NCBI GenBank assembly: GCA_022766795.1
Contig: JALEPE010000044.1
Span: forward strand, 1 to 36,873
From: Helicobacter sp.
Lineage (GTDB): Bacteria > Campylobacterota > Campylobacteria > Campylobacterales > Helicobacteraceae
DNA length: 36,873 bases
Direction: 5' to 3'
Shown here: positions 16,890-25,079 of the stretch, piece by piece
Layout of the letters: each line of letters opens with the position of its first letter
Numbering within the stretch: position 1 is the first letter of the stretch
Translations under genes and position numbers: made by a program
The notes under the pieces: generated by a model
What the model saw: the letters and a program-made list of their open reading frames with translations, nothing else
What the model was told of the DNA's origin: nothing
The model's database searches: none

Positions 16890-18158
16890 TTATAAAACTT
16901 TAAACACTTTTAGCACATCAATCGCACTTTTTAGTTGGATATCTTCTAACACTTGCTTTTGCGTGATTGTATTTTTAGAGCTGCCCGGTTTCTTTTCTTT
17001 TTTATCCACTTTCGCTAACTCACCTTGCAAATGCCTTTGCAAATCCGCCTCTTTAATGCTAAATCCACTATTCTCATCAGGAACCGCACCCGGAGCTACT
17101 TCAATATCTGGTGTTACACCCACTGCTTGAATCGTGCGCCCACTTGGGAGGTAATAACGCGCAATGGTTAAGCGCAACGCTTCCTTTTTCTCTGTGGGGA
17201 GAATCACTTGCACACTGCCTTTACCAAATGTCCCTTCTCCTACCAACACGCCCCGCTTATTGTCTTGAATCGCACCCGCGACAATCTCACTTGCACTCGC
17301 GCTTCCATTATTGACTAATACAACAAGCGGAATCGTTGCATAAGGTGTATTGTCTGTCGCACGATACACAATATTTTCATCTTTAATTCTACCCTTTTGA
17401 GACACAATAATACCATTTTTAATAAACAAATCGCTAATACCAACCGCTTGGTTTAATAGCCCACCCGGATTGTTACGCAAATCTAGCACGATTCCGTCAA
17501 TCTTTTTATACTTTTTAAGCTCCTCACTAACGCGCTGGGTTACATTTTTATCAAAAGAAGTTACACGCAAAAATACATAATCTGTATTTTCAATCGCCTT
17601 AGAATATACGGATTCTACTTTGATGTTATCCCGCACAATATCAAACACAAGCGGCTTTGTTTCATTTTTGCGCACAATGGTTAATTGCACCTTTGTTTTA
17701 GGTTCCCCACGCATTCTATTCACCGCATCATCAATACTCATACTAAGTGTGCTTTCATCATCAATTTTTAAAATAATATCCCCGCTTTTCAATCCTGCTT
17801 TATCACCCGGAGTGCCTTCAATGGGCGCGACAATCGTTAGTGCATTATCTTTTAGTGCAATAGTAATTCCAATGCCGCCAAACTGCCCGTCTGTTTGAAT
17901 TTTTAAATCATTATATTTTTTCTCATCTAAATAGGCAGAATGTGCATCAAGGTTTGATAGCATTCCATCAATCGCCTTATCCACAATCTCATTTAAGGTG
18001 AGCTCATCCACATAATATTTTTCCACCGTGCCAATGACTTTACGCAATTTATTATACGCATCAAGACGCGATTCCTCCTGCGCGTAGGCAAAACTATGGA
18101 ATCCCAACACCATAACACCAACAAGCCATAACGTTTTATGAAAACTAAATACTTTCAT
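16890..18158 (-). CDS. CtpA-type carboxy-terminal processing protease (S41 family)
   Basis: A periplasmic serine protease expected to trim envelope proteins from the C-terminus. The 422 residues start with a signal peptide (to about A26 in FAYAQEE). A PDZ domain follows (about 88-165, with GGIGI and AGLKSGDIILKI). The protease core has DLRNNPGGLL (226-235), the nucleophile S288 in GSASASEI, and the general base K313 in GTFGKGSVQ. The Ser-Lys spacing of 25 equals that of E. coli Prc. PSGRTIQAVGVTPDI marks the end of the core. It is the first gene of the long operon running through purC and plsC. Confidence 0.94.
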   Translation of the reverse strand: MKVFSFHKTLWLVGVMVLGFHSFAYAQEESRLDAYNKLRKVIGTVEKYYVDELTLNEIVDKAIDGMLSNLDAHSAYLDEKKYNDLKIQTDGQFGGIGITIALKDNALTIVAPIEGTPGDKAGLKSGDIILKIDDESTLSMSIDDAVNRMRGEPKTKVQLTIVRKNETKPLVFDIVRDNIKVESVYSKAIENTDYVFLRVTSFDKNVTQRVSEELKKYKKIDGIVLDLRNNPGGLLNQAVGISDLFIKNGIIVSQKGRIKDENIVYRATDNTPYATIPLVVLVNNGSASASEIVAGAIQDNKRGVLVGEGTFGKGSVQVILPTEKKEALRLTIARYYLPSGRTIQAVGVTPDIEVAPGAVPDENSGFSIKEADLQRHLQGELAKVDKKEKKPGSSKNTITQKQVLEDIQLKSAIDVLKVFKVL

Positions 18159-18249
18159 ATTTACAACCTAAAATAAAGTTTTTAAACCGCGCCATTTTAG
18201 CGCAATCTCATTAAAACCAAAATAAAATCACCCCGCATTCCATTATTTG

Positions 18250-20145
18250 CTAAGATTTACTACGCAAATGGATATAAAGTTGCAAAACCTCTAAACTCGC
18301 AGGGGTTACGCCGCTAATCTCACTTGCTTCAAAAAGACTTTTGGGGTTGAATTTTTTGAGTTTTTCAATCACTTCCAAGCTCAAACCCGGAATCCCATCA
18401 AATACGAAATCTTGCGGGATTGTAATGCTTAGCATTTTGTCCATATTGTCAATGAGGTTTTGCTGCTTTTGGATATAGTTAGAGTATTTTGCCTCCACCA
18501 AAATCTCCTCTAGTGCGCGGGTAGAATAGTGCGCAAAAGGAGCATTGGTAATTGCGCAAATTTTAAGCAATTTTTGCAAATCAAAACTACGCCGACCCAC
18601 AATCACGCCCCAAGTTGTTTTGTCGCTAATTTTTTCCTCTTGTATGGAATCCAAAAACTTCAAAACCTCATTTGTTGGTGTGATAGGAGTTTGGTTTAGC
18701 CACTCTAAGCCCTCTTTTATCTCTTGTTTGTCGCGCATTAACTCTATAAAATCAGATTCCTCCATTAAGCCTAGATTGTGCGCTAATTCCCCAAGCCTAA
18801 AAATCGCATTTCCCTCACGCAAGAGGAGGCGATATTCCGCGCGGGAGCTAAACATACGATAGGGTTCTTTTGTGCCTTTGGTTACCAAATCATCTACCAT
18901 TACGCCAATATATGCTTCATTACGCTTGAGTGTGATTTGCTCCTTATTCTGCGCACTTAATGCCGCATTAATCCCCGCAAAGATTCCTTGCGCTCCCGCT
19001 TCCTCATAACCCGTTGTGCCATTAATCTGCCCCGCACAATAGAGATTCTTAATTTTTTTAGTCTCTAGTGTATGCTTTAGCTCGGTTGGATTCACATAAT
19101 CGTATTCAATCGCATAGCCATAACGCACAATTTCGGCATTTTCTAAGCCCTCAATGCTATGAATCATTGCCTCTTGCACATCAAAGGGAAGTGAGCTAGT
19201 TAAACCATTGATATAATATTCGTTTGCCTCTAAAGTTTGGGGTTCTAAGAAAAGCTGGTGCCTTTCTTTATCGGCGAAGCGATTGACTTTATCCTCAATG
19301 CTAGGACAATAGCGCGGACCTATGCCCTCAATCTGTCCTGTAAATAAGGGTGCGCGATGAAAGTTTGCGCGGATAATAGCGTGTGTTTTGGCGTTTGTAT
19401 AAGTTACATAGCAGGGAAGTTGTGTGGGGTTAAAGGGATTCTCTCCCAATTCCTTTTGTGTTTGTTTGCTGAAAAAGGGCGCGGGGGTATCGCCATAATG
19501 TTTTTCTAGGCTTGCAAAGTTAATACTACTTGCTTTGATTCTTGCGCAAGTTCCGGTTTTTAGCCGCCCAACTTCAAGCCCAAGTGTGCGCAAATCCTCT
19601 CCTAATTGCATTGCTGGTGGCTCACCCGCACGTCCATTATGAGAAGTGCTTTCGCCAATATGGATTTTACCGCGCAAAAATGTGCCTGTGGTTAAAACGA
19701 TTTTTTTAGCATAATAGGTTTTACCAATAGAAGTTTTAAGCCCAATCACCGCATTTTTGCTTTCATTAAGCAAAAGGGAATCTACGATTTGTTGCGTAAT
19801 TTCTAAATTTTGCGTGTGGTAGCAGAGATTACGTGCAATGATTTTGTATCTATCCATATCAATTTGTGCGCGTGTTCCTCGCACTGCAGGACCTTTTGAG
19901 GCGTTTAGCACTCTAAATTGGATTCCGCTTTTATCGGTGATATAACCCATTACGCCACCTAGCGCGTCAATTTCTTTGATTAAATGCCCTTTGCCAAGCC
20001 CACCCATAGCAGGATTGCAACTTGCCGCACCGATTTGTTCTACAAGCATTGTGATAAGTAGGGTTTTGCAGCCCATTTTCGCGGCAACCACAGAGGCTTC
20101 AATTCCTGCGTGTCCGCCACCCACTACAATAATATCATAATCCAT
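18250..20145 (-). CDS. mnmG: MnmG (GidA), tRNA uridine 5-carboxymethylaminomethyl modification enzyme
   Basis: With MnmE, this FAD protein installs the 5-carboxymethylaminomethyl group on wobble U34 of several tRNAs. The 631 residues show the FAD-binding block VVGGGHAGIEASVVAA (7-22), CNPAMGGLGKGHLIKEIDAL, the internal TTGTFLRG, CPSIEDKVNRFADKERHQ, the C-terminal FAD block AGQINGTTGYEEAGAQG, and FSSRAEYRLLLREGNA. Length is normal. The ATG follows an AAGG ribosome site and a TATAAT box lies upstream, so it is its own transcription unit. mnmE is not in view. Confidence 0.97.
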   Translation of the reverse strand: MDYDIIVVGGGHAGIEASVVAAKMGCKTLLITMLVEQIGAASCNPAMGGLGKGHLIKEIDALGGVMGYITDKSGIQFRVLNASKGPAVRGTRAQIDMDRYKIIARNLCYHTQNLEITQQIVDSLLLNESKNAVIGLKTSIGKTYYAKKIVLTTGTFLRGKIHIGESTSHNGRAGEPPAMQLGEDLRTLGLEVGRLKTGTCARIKASSINFASLEKHYGDTPAPFFSKQTQKELGENPFNPTQLPCYVTYTNAKTHAIIRANFHRAPLFTGQIEGIGPRYCPSIEDKVNRFADKERHQLFLEPQTLEANEYYINGLTSSLPFDVQEAMIHSIEGLENAEIVRYGYAIEYDYVNPTELKHTLETKKIKNLYCAGQINGTTGYEEAGAQGIFAGINAALSAQNKEQITLKRNEAYIGVMVDDLVTKGTKEPYRMFSSRAEYRLLLREGNAIFRLGELAHNLGLMEESDFIELMRDKQEIKEGLEWLNQTPITPTNEVLKFLDSIQEEKISDKTTWGVIVGRRSFDLQKLLKICAITNAPFAHYSTRALEEILVEAKYSNYIQKQQNLIDNMDKMLSITIPQDFVFDGIPGLSLEVIEKLKKFNPKSLFEASEISGVTPASLEVLQLYIHLRSKS

Positions 20146-20175
20146 TTTTTACCTTATAAGATAAATTTTTGCGCA

Positions 20176-20181
20176 ATTATA
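20176..20181 (-). promoter_or_regulatory. -10 box for mnmG
   Basis: TATAAT on the minus strand, 30 bases before the mnmG ATG, in the 122-base gap after the bitopic coiled-coil gene. Confidence 0.5.
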
Positions 20182-20267
20182 ACCAACTTCGCGCAATTCT
20201 ACCCCATTTCTCACGCAAATCAATTTTGTAATCAAATCTTAAGAAAAAATACAAAGAAAAACTATTA

Positions 20268-20897
20268 CTAGAAGTCCAATTCGTGCGTTAGATTCCTAAA
20301 TTTAATATCCTCTAATTGCTTCTTGATATGCTTATTTTCCTCGCTCAAAGAATCGATTTGTGCTTGTAATTGAATCATATTGCGGCTTGCATAATAAATA
20401 TTACTGCGGATATAAACCTTTGGCACAAAAAGCAATAATACTGCTACCATACACACAAACGCCACTAACACCATTTTAAATGGAATCTCATTGGCATTTA
20501 ATTTCAAACTTAGCACTTCCTCTTTTTCATCGGTTTCTAAACTCGTGCCGTTAGAATCTCCATTTGCATTTTGGGATTCTATCTTAAATGGCGCAACCCC
20601 TGTCAATTCTGTATTTTGTAATTCTATAAACCTAAAATCCTCATTTTCGTCCAACACATTGGTTGTATATTGTAGCTCTGTCGTATTTTGCAGAGTTAAA
20701 ATCTCTTGTAATTCCTTGTTTTGCGATATATCCTGCTCTTTTGTGCTTTGGTATCGCTCCTCCAAAAAATCCAAATTTTCTTCAGAAATATTGCTTTCTT
20801 TCTTAAAAAATCTTTCCAAAAAACCGCGCTTTTGTATTTTGTCTTTTTTCTCTAGGCGCAAATCCTCAAAGCTTTCCATACTATCCCCCAAACTCAA
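20268..20897 (-). CDS. Bitopic coiled-coil membrane protein, FtsL-like candidate
   Basis: No clear named family. The 209 residues have a long acidic cytoplasmic part (1-140). One membrane helix follows, MVLVAFVCMVAVLLLFV (about 141-157). A short periplasmic heptad segment comes last, NMIQLQAQIDSLSEEN to KHIKKQLEDIKFRN, ending at 209. This is the build of the division proteins FtsL and FtsB: one span then a short leucine zipper outside. Its start overlaps the rsmH stop by 17 bases, and in many bacteria ftsL directly follows rsmH (mraW). The cytoplasmic part is far longer than in typical FtsL. The role is an inference from build and position. Confidence 0.75.
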   Translation of the reverse strand: MSLGDSMESFEDLRLEKKDKIQKRGFLERFFKKESNISEENLDFLEERYQSTKEQDISQNKELQEILTLQNTTELQYTTNVLDENEDFRFIELQNTELTGVAPFKIESQNANGDSNGTSLETDEKEEVLSLKLNANEIPFKMVLVAFVCMVAVLLLFVPKVYIRSNIYYASRNMIQLQAQIDSLSEENKHIKKQLEDIKFRNLTHELDF

Positions 20898-21822
20898 AGC
20901 CTCTTAGCTTTGCACTGCGTGAGCGCGGATTGCTTTGCAATTCATTTTCACTTGCGCTAAGTGGCTTTTTATAGAGATTCCGCCCTTTCCTATGCCCTCC
21001 CCCACATACACAGCGCATTACACTGGAATCGCAAATACAATCCCTCTCCCATTCTCTAAAAGCCATTTTAACGATTCTATCCTCTAAAGAATGGAATGCA
21101 ATGATACAAACCCTAGCCTCTTTACGCAAAGGATTCTCCTCTATGGCTTTTAATAACCGCTCCAACTCACCTAGCTCATCATTGACTGCGATCCTTAAGG
21201 CTTGAAAGGCTTGTGTGGCGGGATGAATCTTGGGGTGTTTAAAGTGTTTTGCAATCAGAGTGCTTAGGGCTTTTGCGCTTGTAAATTTCTCTATTTTTCT
21301 TGATTCCACAATCAAACGCGCTAACTTTTTATACTCTCTAATCTCTCCAAAATCTCTAAAAATCCGCTCCAACTCACCAAGAGAATAGGTATTGACAATC
21401 TCTTTAGCATTTAAAATCTGTGCTTGATTCATTCGCATATCTAATTGTTCTGAATCAAAACAAAATCCACGTTCCTTATTATCAAACTGCATTGAGGATA
21501 CGCCAATATCTGCGAGGATTCCAACTATTTCTTGTCTTGAATCTGAATCTTTTAAAAGCTCCGCTGCCACCGCGCTATAACTTCCTAGCTGATAAGAAAA
21601 TCTCTTGCCAAAGTTTTTTAACCGATTCTTTGCAAACTCTAGCGCAGCACAATCCCTATCAATGCCAATAATACGCAACTTAGGATAAGCTTTTAAAAGT
21701 GCCTCACTATGTCCGCCAAAGCCCAATGTGCAATCAAGTAGCACCCCACCCTCTTGCACCAAAGGTGCGTCAAAGGATTCCAAAACTTGCTCCAATAAAA
21801 CAGGAATATGCGGAATCTCCAT
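20881..21822 (-). CDS. rsmH: RsmH (MraW), 16S rRNA m4C1402 methyltransferase
   Basis: It adds a methyl group to N4 of C1402 in 16S rRNA. The 313 residues begin MEIPHIPVLLEQVLE, with the SAM-binding block DCTLGFGGHSEALL (29-42). DRDCAALEFA, ADIGVSSMQFD, RGFCFD, LDMRMNQ and ATQAFQALRIAVNDELGEL follow. The end is IIAFHSLEDRIVK and a Cys-bearing tail CDSSVMRCVCGG. The first 41 bases of the gene are duplicated at 23292-23332, just after murA, and a 1.5-kb cassette lies between the two copies. The intact copy has AGGGA before its ATG and a TATAAT box upstream. Confidence 0.97.
   Translation of the reverse strand: MEIPHIPVLLEQVLESFDAPLVQEGGVLLDCTLGFGGHSEALLKAYPKLRIIGIDRDCAALEFAKNRLKNFGKRFSYQLGSYSAVAAELLKDSDSRQEIVGILADIGVSSMQFDNKERGFCFDSEQLDMRMNQAQILNAKEIVNTYSLGELERIFRDFGEIREYKKLARLIVESRKIEKFTSAKALSTLIAKHFKHPKIHPATQAFQALRIAVNDELGELERLLKAIEENPLRKEARVCIIAFHSLEDRIVKMAFREWERDCICDSSVMRCVCGGGHRKGRNLYKKPLSASENELQSNPRSRSAKLRGFEFGG
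21782..21822. repeat. 41-bp direct repeat, copy 1 (start of intact rsmH)
   Basis: These 41 bases are identical to 23292-23332 and encode the first 13 residues and most of codon 14 of RsmH. Similarity stops abruptly on both sides. The two copies bracket the SGNH-like cassette. Confidence 0.97.
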
Positions 21823-21847
21823 TGATAATCCCTAAATTTTTTATGAA

Positions 21848-21853
21848 ATTATA
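21848..21853 (-). promoter_or_regulatory. -10 box for rsmH
   Basis: TATAAT on the minus strand, 25 bases before the rsmH ATG and just after the stop of the SGNH-like gene. It would let rsmH be expressed independently of the cassette that separates it from murA. Confidence 0.45.
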
Positions 21854-21865
21854 ATCAAAAGATAT

Positions 21866-23011
21866 TTAGCACACAAGGCTTTTAATGTATTGCGCAAATT
21901 TTTCATTTCCTTTTGGAGTTAAATGAATAAAATCCGAAAACAAAGTTTCTTTGGAATCCCTTAAAGCATCATTACCATCATACAGCATAAAATCTCTTGG
22001 TATTGTTTTAAAGGTTTTCATCAATTCCGTTATTTGTAGGTCATCTTCATAACCGATATTTACAAAATTTTGGAATGTTGCAAGATGACTCTCTTTTTCC
22101 TCCTTGCTCCACTCTTTTTTGCAAAAAAGCAGAGGATTTAAGATTGGATAAAATTTACCACCATAGCTTGTAACCATTGCATTAAATTGAGAAAGTCGCA
22201 TCTGCAAAGCTTGTAACAGTATTTCATCGTTATTTAATACTGGCTTCTCCTCTGTTTGCAAAAACTGATAACGCATTGGTGCTACGCTTTGTGTCATATC
22301 CCTATAATCTTTTTCCAATAGACTTCCTCCATAAAATATTGCATGCTGTTCTAGCAACATTTCACAACTAACTTTTCCCGATAAAATATCGACACCAAAG
22401 AAAACCGTTACAACGATTTCTGGCTTTAATGAATAAATCAAAGAAGAATAAAGCAAAAATTGTTCATAAAGAGTGAAGCCAGTGATTCCAAAGTTTAGGA
22501 TAATTTTGGGATTTTTATGCACATTTTCTAACTCTTGCAACTTAAAAGCTAGCGTTTCGCTATCATCTGAATAATAGCTTTCCTGTATCGTACTTGGTCC
22601 AAACAATGCTACAATCTGTCTCTTTCTTTGTTTTAGTCCTTGAAAATCGACAGGGTGTCTAAAGAAAAAATTTTTATCTTTTTTGTTTAAGTCAATAGGT
22701 AGAGTAATGCCCGGATAATACATTAACGCACTATTTCGCGTCCCATATTTAAAAATCTTTGCAAAAATGCTTAAATCCTCGCATTGTGTATTGATCGCTT
22801 TATATCTCTGAAAATCTTTTTGCAAATTTGTCCGCTTTGTTTCTTTGTATGCTTCTAAAATATCTTTCCATACAAACGTATTTTCTAATAGACTTGCAAT
22901 AAATGTTTCTGTAGAATATTTGATTTTGATAGTTTTTAAATATTTTCTGTGATACCCATCTAATACTATAGAACAAATACTGTTCTTGCTAATTTTGCCC
23001 CCCCCCCGCAC
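21866..23011 (-). CDS. SGNH-hydrolase-like protein, C-terminal part of a phase-variable gene
   Basis: The frame of 381 residues begins with GTG at 23009-23011, right at a 10-G tract. That start has no convincing ribosome site, so it is better read as the second half of a longer gene whose first half is at 23008-23256. SGNH-type blocks are visible: FGPST (137-141, candidate Ser140), NFGITGFT (173-180), VFFGVDIL (203-210) and, near the end, D360 and H363 in DFIHLTPKGNEKFA, matching the DxxH block. With 11 or 8 Gs the halves join in frame into about 463 or 462 residues. With the 10 Gs seen here the gene is out of frame (OFF). Such proteins may add or remove acyl groups on surface sugars, but no substrate can be read here. 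Confidence 0.75.
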   Translation of the reverse strand: MRGGGKISKNSICSIVLDGYHRKYLKTIKIKYSTETFIASLLENTFVWKDILEAYKETKRTNLQKDFQRYKAINTQCEDLSIFAKIFKYGTRNSALMYYPGITLPIDLNKKDKNFFFRHPVDFQGLKQRKRQIVALFGPSTIQESYYSDDSETLAFKLQELENVHKNPKIILNFGITGFTLYEQFLLYSSLIYSLKPEIVVTVFFGVDILSGKVSCEMLLEQHAIFYGGSLLEKDYRDMTQSVAPMRYQFLQTEEKPVLNNDEILLQALQMRLSQFNAMVTSYGGKFYPILNPLLFCKKEWSKEEKESHLATFQNFVNIGYEDDLQITELMKTFKTIPRDFMLYDGNDALRDSKETLFSDFIHLTPKGNEKFAQYIKSLVC

Positions 23012-23256
23012 AATAAAAGCTTATTTTGAATTTTAAATGTAATTTCTGGTTTGCCACTCACTGCAATCCAATACAAATCAAAAATATTGCCATTTAATAT
23101 TTTATTTTCTAACATTTCGTAAGTAATAAAACGCGTGTCATTAAAATTTGAAATATCCAAAGAATCATCAATCACACAACAATCGCAACCCATACTTTCA
23201 CATAGTTCCAAAATAGCCTTTCCACTCCAGCCAAAACCATATATTAAAACTTTCAA
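22966..23256 (-). CDS. Rossmann-like N-terminal part of the phase-variable SGNH-like gene
   Basis: The frame starts at TTG (23254-23256), preceded by AAAAGGG. It encodes MKVLIYGFGWSGKAILEL, a glycine-rich nucleotide-binding-like start, then CVIDD and FDLYWIAVSGKPEITFKIQ. After the 83rd codon (Cys) it enters the G tract. In the present frame it stops 13 residues later (96 residues in all), after a nonsense-like tail. The true continuation is the overlapping frame that ends at 21866. The N-terminus resembles the nucleotide-binding domain found before sugar acetyltransferases of the PglD type, but that is only a likeness in pattern. Confidence 0.72.
   Translation of the reverse strand: MKVLIYGFGWSGKAILELCESMGCDCCVIDDSLDISNFNDTRFITYEMLENKILNGNIFDLYWIAVSGKPEITFKIQNKLLLCGGGAKLARTVFVL
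22998..23007 (-). repeat. Homopolymeric G10 tract (phase-variation switch)
   Basis: Ten G residues on the minus strand lie inside coding sequence and join two overlapping frames. With 10 Gs the upstream frame stops soon after. With 9 it reads CAA AAT TAG and also stops. With 11 or 8 it enters the long SGNH frame. G tracts of this length vary by slipped pairing in Campylobacter and Helicobacter. Confidence 0.9.
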
Positions 23257-23281
23257 AATTTACCCTTTTAAAAAACTAATT

Positions 23282-23332
23282 CTAAGCTACTAAAACTTGC
23301 TCCAATAAAACAGGAATATGCGGAATCTCCAT
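23282..23332 (-). pseudogene. rsmH 5' remnant after murA (contains 41-bp repeat copy 2)
   Basis: Starting 6 bases after the murA stop, ATG at 23330-23332 opens a frame MEIPHIPVLLEQVLVA that ends at TAG 23282-23284. Its first 41 bases (23292-23332) repeat the start of intact rsmH exactly. This is where rsmH would begin if the 1.5-kb cassette were absent, so it looks like a relic of the original murA-rsmH junction. Confidence 0.85.
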
Positions 23333-23338
23333 ACGCAC

Positions 23339-24604
23339 CTATTCTTTTAAGCGAGAAATTTTAGCACCTAGTTTTGTGAGTTTTGCTTCCAAATCCTCAT
23401 AACCGCGGTCTAAATGATAAATTCTGTGAATATTAGTCGTGCCTTTAGCAATTAAACCCGCAAGAACTAATGCGCTAGAGGCGCGTAAATCAGTCGCCAT
23501 TACATCTGCTCCAATCAAATGGCTTCTATCAATCGTTGCGGTATTTCCGCGCAAAGAGATATTTGCTCCCATTCTTTGCAACTCGCTTACATGCATAAAG
23601 CGATTCTCAAAAAGCCTTTCCTCAATAATACTGCTCCCCTCGCATTGTGTCGCTAACGCCATAAACTGCGCTTGCATATCAGTGGGGAATCCCGGATATT
23701 CTGTTGTGGAGAGCGTAAAGGCATTGCGCTTCTCTGTCGGATAAATGGTAATGGAATCTTGATTGAAAGTCAAGCGGAATCCAATTTCCTCTAGCTTTGC
23801 AATCACTGCGCCCAAGTGATTGGGTTCAACACTATGTAGAGTAATTTGTGAATTTGTAATCGCCCCCGCACATAAATAAGTTCCTGCTTCAATGCGGTCT
23901 GGAATCACCTTAATGCTTGTAGGAATCTCTAATCCTTCTCCCTCTGTGCCATACACTTCAATCGTATCGCTTCCAATTCCACTAATCTCTACACCGCTAT
24001 CACGCAAAACTTCGCAGAGTTGCACGACTTCGGGTTCTTTTGCCGCATTCATAATGGTTGTTTTACCCTTTGCCATTGCCGCTGCCATTAGGATATTTTC
24101 TGTGCCTGTAACCGTGATTTTATCAAAATTGATTGTTGCACCTTGTAGCCCATTTTTCGCAGTTGCAACAATATAACCACCCTCAATCCTAATCTCTGCA
24201 CCCATTTTCTCTAAAGCTTTAATGTGCAAATCAACAGGTCTAGCACCAATCGCACAGCCTCCGGGCAAACTCACTTCGCAATGCCCAAATCGCCCCAAAA
24301 GCGGTCCTAACACCAAAATGGACGCACGCATTTTGCGCACAATTTCATAGGTGGCTTTTGTGCTATTAAGTTTAGAAATCTCTACACACGTTGTATGGTT
24401 ATCTATCTTGCTAACCTCGCAACCAAGCATTGTTAGTAGATTAAAAAAAGTTTTAATATCCACGACATTGGGTAGATTTTCAAGTGTAATCTTGTTTTTA
24501 GTCAGCAAGGTAAAAGCAATCAAGGGCAAAGCAGAATTTTTTGCCCCTGCAATGTTAATTGCTCCATTTAATCGCACACCGCCTTGTAATGCTAGATAAT
24601 CCAT
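23339..24604 (-). CDS. murA: MurA, UDP-N-acetylglucosamine 1-carboxyvinyltransferase
   Basis: The first committed enzyme of peptidoglycan synthesis, moving the enolpyruvyl group of PEP onto UDP-GlcNAc. The 421 residues begin with the family block LNGAINIAGAKNSALPLIA (12-30, K22), then RASILVLGPLLGRFG and the active-site loop with C117 in PGGCAIGARPVDLH. The Cys is the fosfomycin target and is intact. Later blocks are IPDRIEAGTYLCAGA, YPGFPTDMQAQF and DLRASSALVLAGLIA. It follows a small membrane gene and galU, an order that from memory is also found in H. pylori. Confidence 0.97.
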   Translation of the reverse strand: MDYLALQGGVRLNGAINIAGAKNSALPLIAFTLLTKNKITLENLPNVVDIKTFFNLLTMLGCEVSKIDNHTTCVEISKLNSTKATYEIVRKMRASILVLGPLLGRFGHCEVSLPGGCAIGARPVDLHIKALEKMGAEIRIEGGYIVATAKNGLQGATINFDKITVTGTENILMAAAMAKGKTTIMNAAKEPEVVQLCEVLRDSGVEISGIGSDTIEVYGTEGEGLEIPTSIKVIPDRIEAGTYLCAGAITNSQITLHSVEPNHLGAVIAKLEEIGFRLTFNQDSITIYPTEKRNAFTLSTTEYPGFPTDMQAQFMALATQCEGSSIIEERLFENRFMHVSELQRMGANISLRGNTATIDRSHLIGADVMATDLRASSALVLAGLIAKGTTNIHRIYHLDRGYEDLEAKLTKLGAKISRLKE

Positions 24605-24626
24605 TTTGCCTCCCTATTTTTAATAT

Positions 24627-25079
24627 TTATTTCTTTTTACCTTTTTTATCTTCGCGATTCTTTAATGCTGAACCAATCACCGTTTCTATTTCTTTTTTAT
24701 AATTTGGATTCGCTTTTACAATCTCCTCCCGATAATTAACAACGCGGTCAATATCCATATTCGGACACCACGCAAATGCTCCAATAAAATCCAAACATTC
24801 TTGATATTCCTTGCTATCCTTTGTGACATTATTAAAATGCAAAAAATGCGTATTAAAAGCTTCTAAAGCTTCCTCTAACAGCTCGTGGCTAGATGCTTGA
24901 TCTTTAAAAATCTCAATGAGATAATTGATATTTTTAAATTTCTGCTCACGCCCATGAATGAGTGCAAGATATTTTTGGATATATTCATACACAATAAATG
25001 CAATGCTTAGCACAAAAAAGGGCGCCATTAAAAGGCTAATTAGCAAAAAGATAAACAAATGAAAAGTAAGATTATACAT
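24627..25079 (-). CDS. Conserved small membrane protein between galU and murA
   Basis: Function unknown. The 150 residues open with a long hydrophobic segment FHLFIFLLISLLMAPFFVLSIAFIVYEY (about 6-33), one or two membrane helices. A charged cytoplasmic-type part follows with LLEEALEAFNTHFLHF, EYQECLDFIGAFAWCPNMDID and a Lys-rich end KNREDKKGKKK. Its ATG overlaps the galU end by 8 bases and murA follows after 22 bases. I recall a gene of the same kind at this place in H. pylori, which supports it as real. Confidence 0.8.
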   Translation of the reverse strand: MYNLTFHLFIFLLISLLMAPFFVLSIAFIVYEYIQKYLALIHGREQKFKNINYLIEIFKDQASSHELLEEALEAFNTHFLHFNNVTKDSKEYQECLDFIGAFAWCPNMDIDRVVNYREEIVKANPNYKKEIETVIGSALKNREDKKGKKK

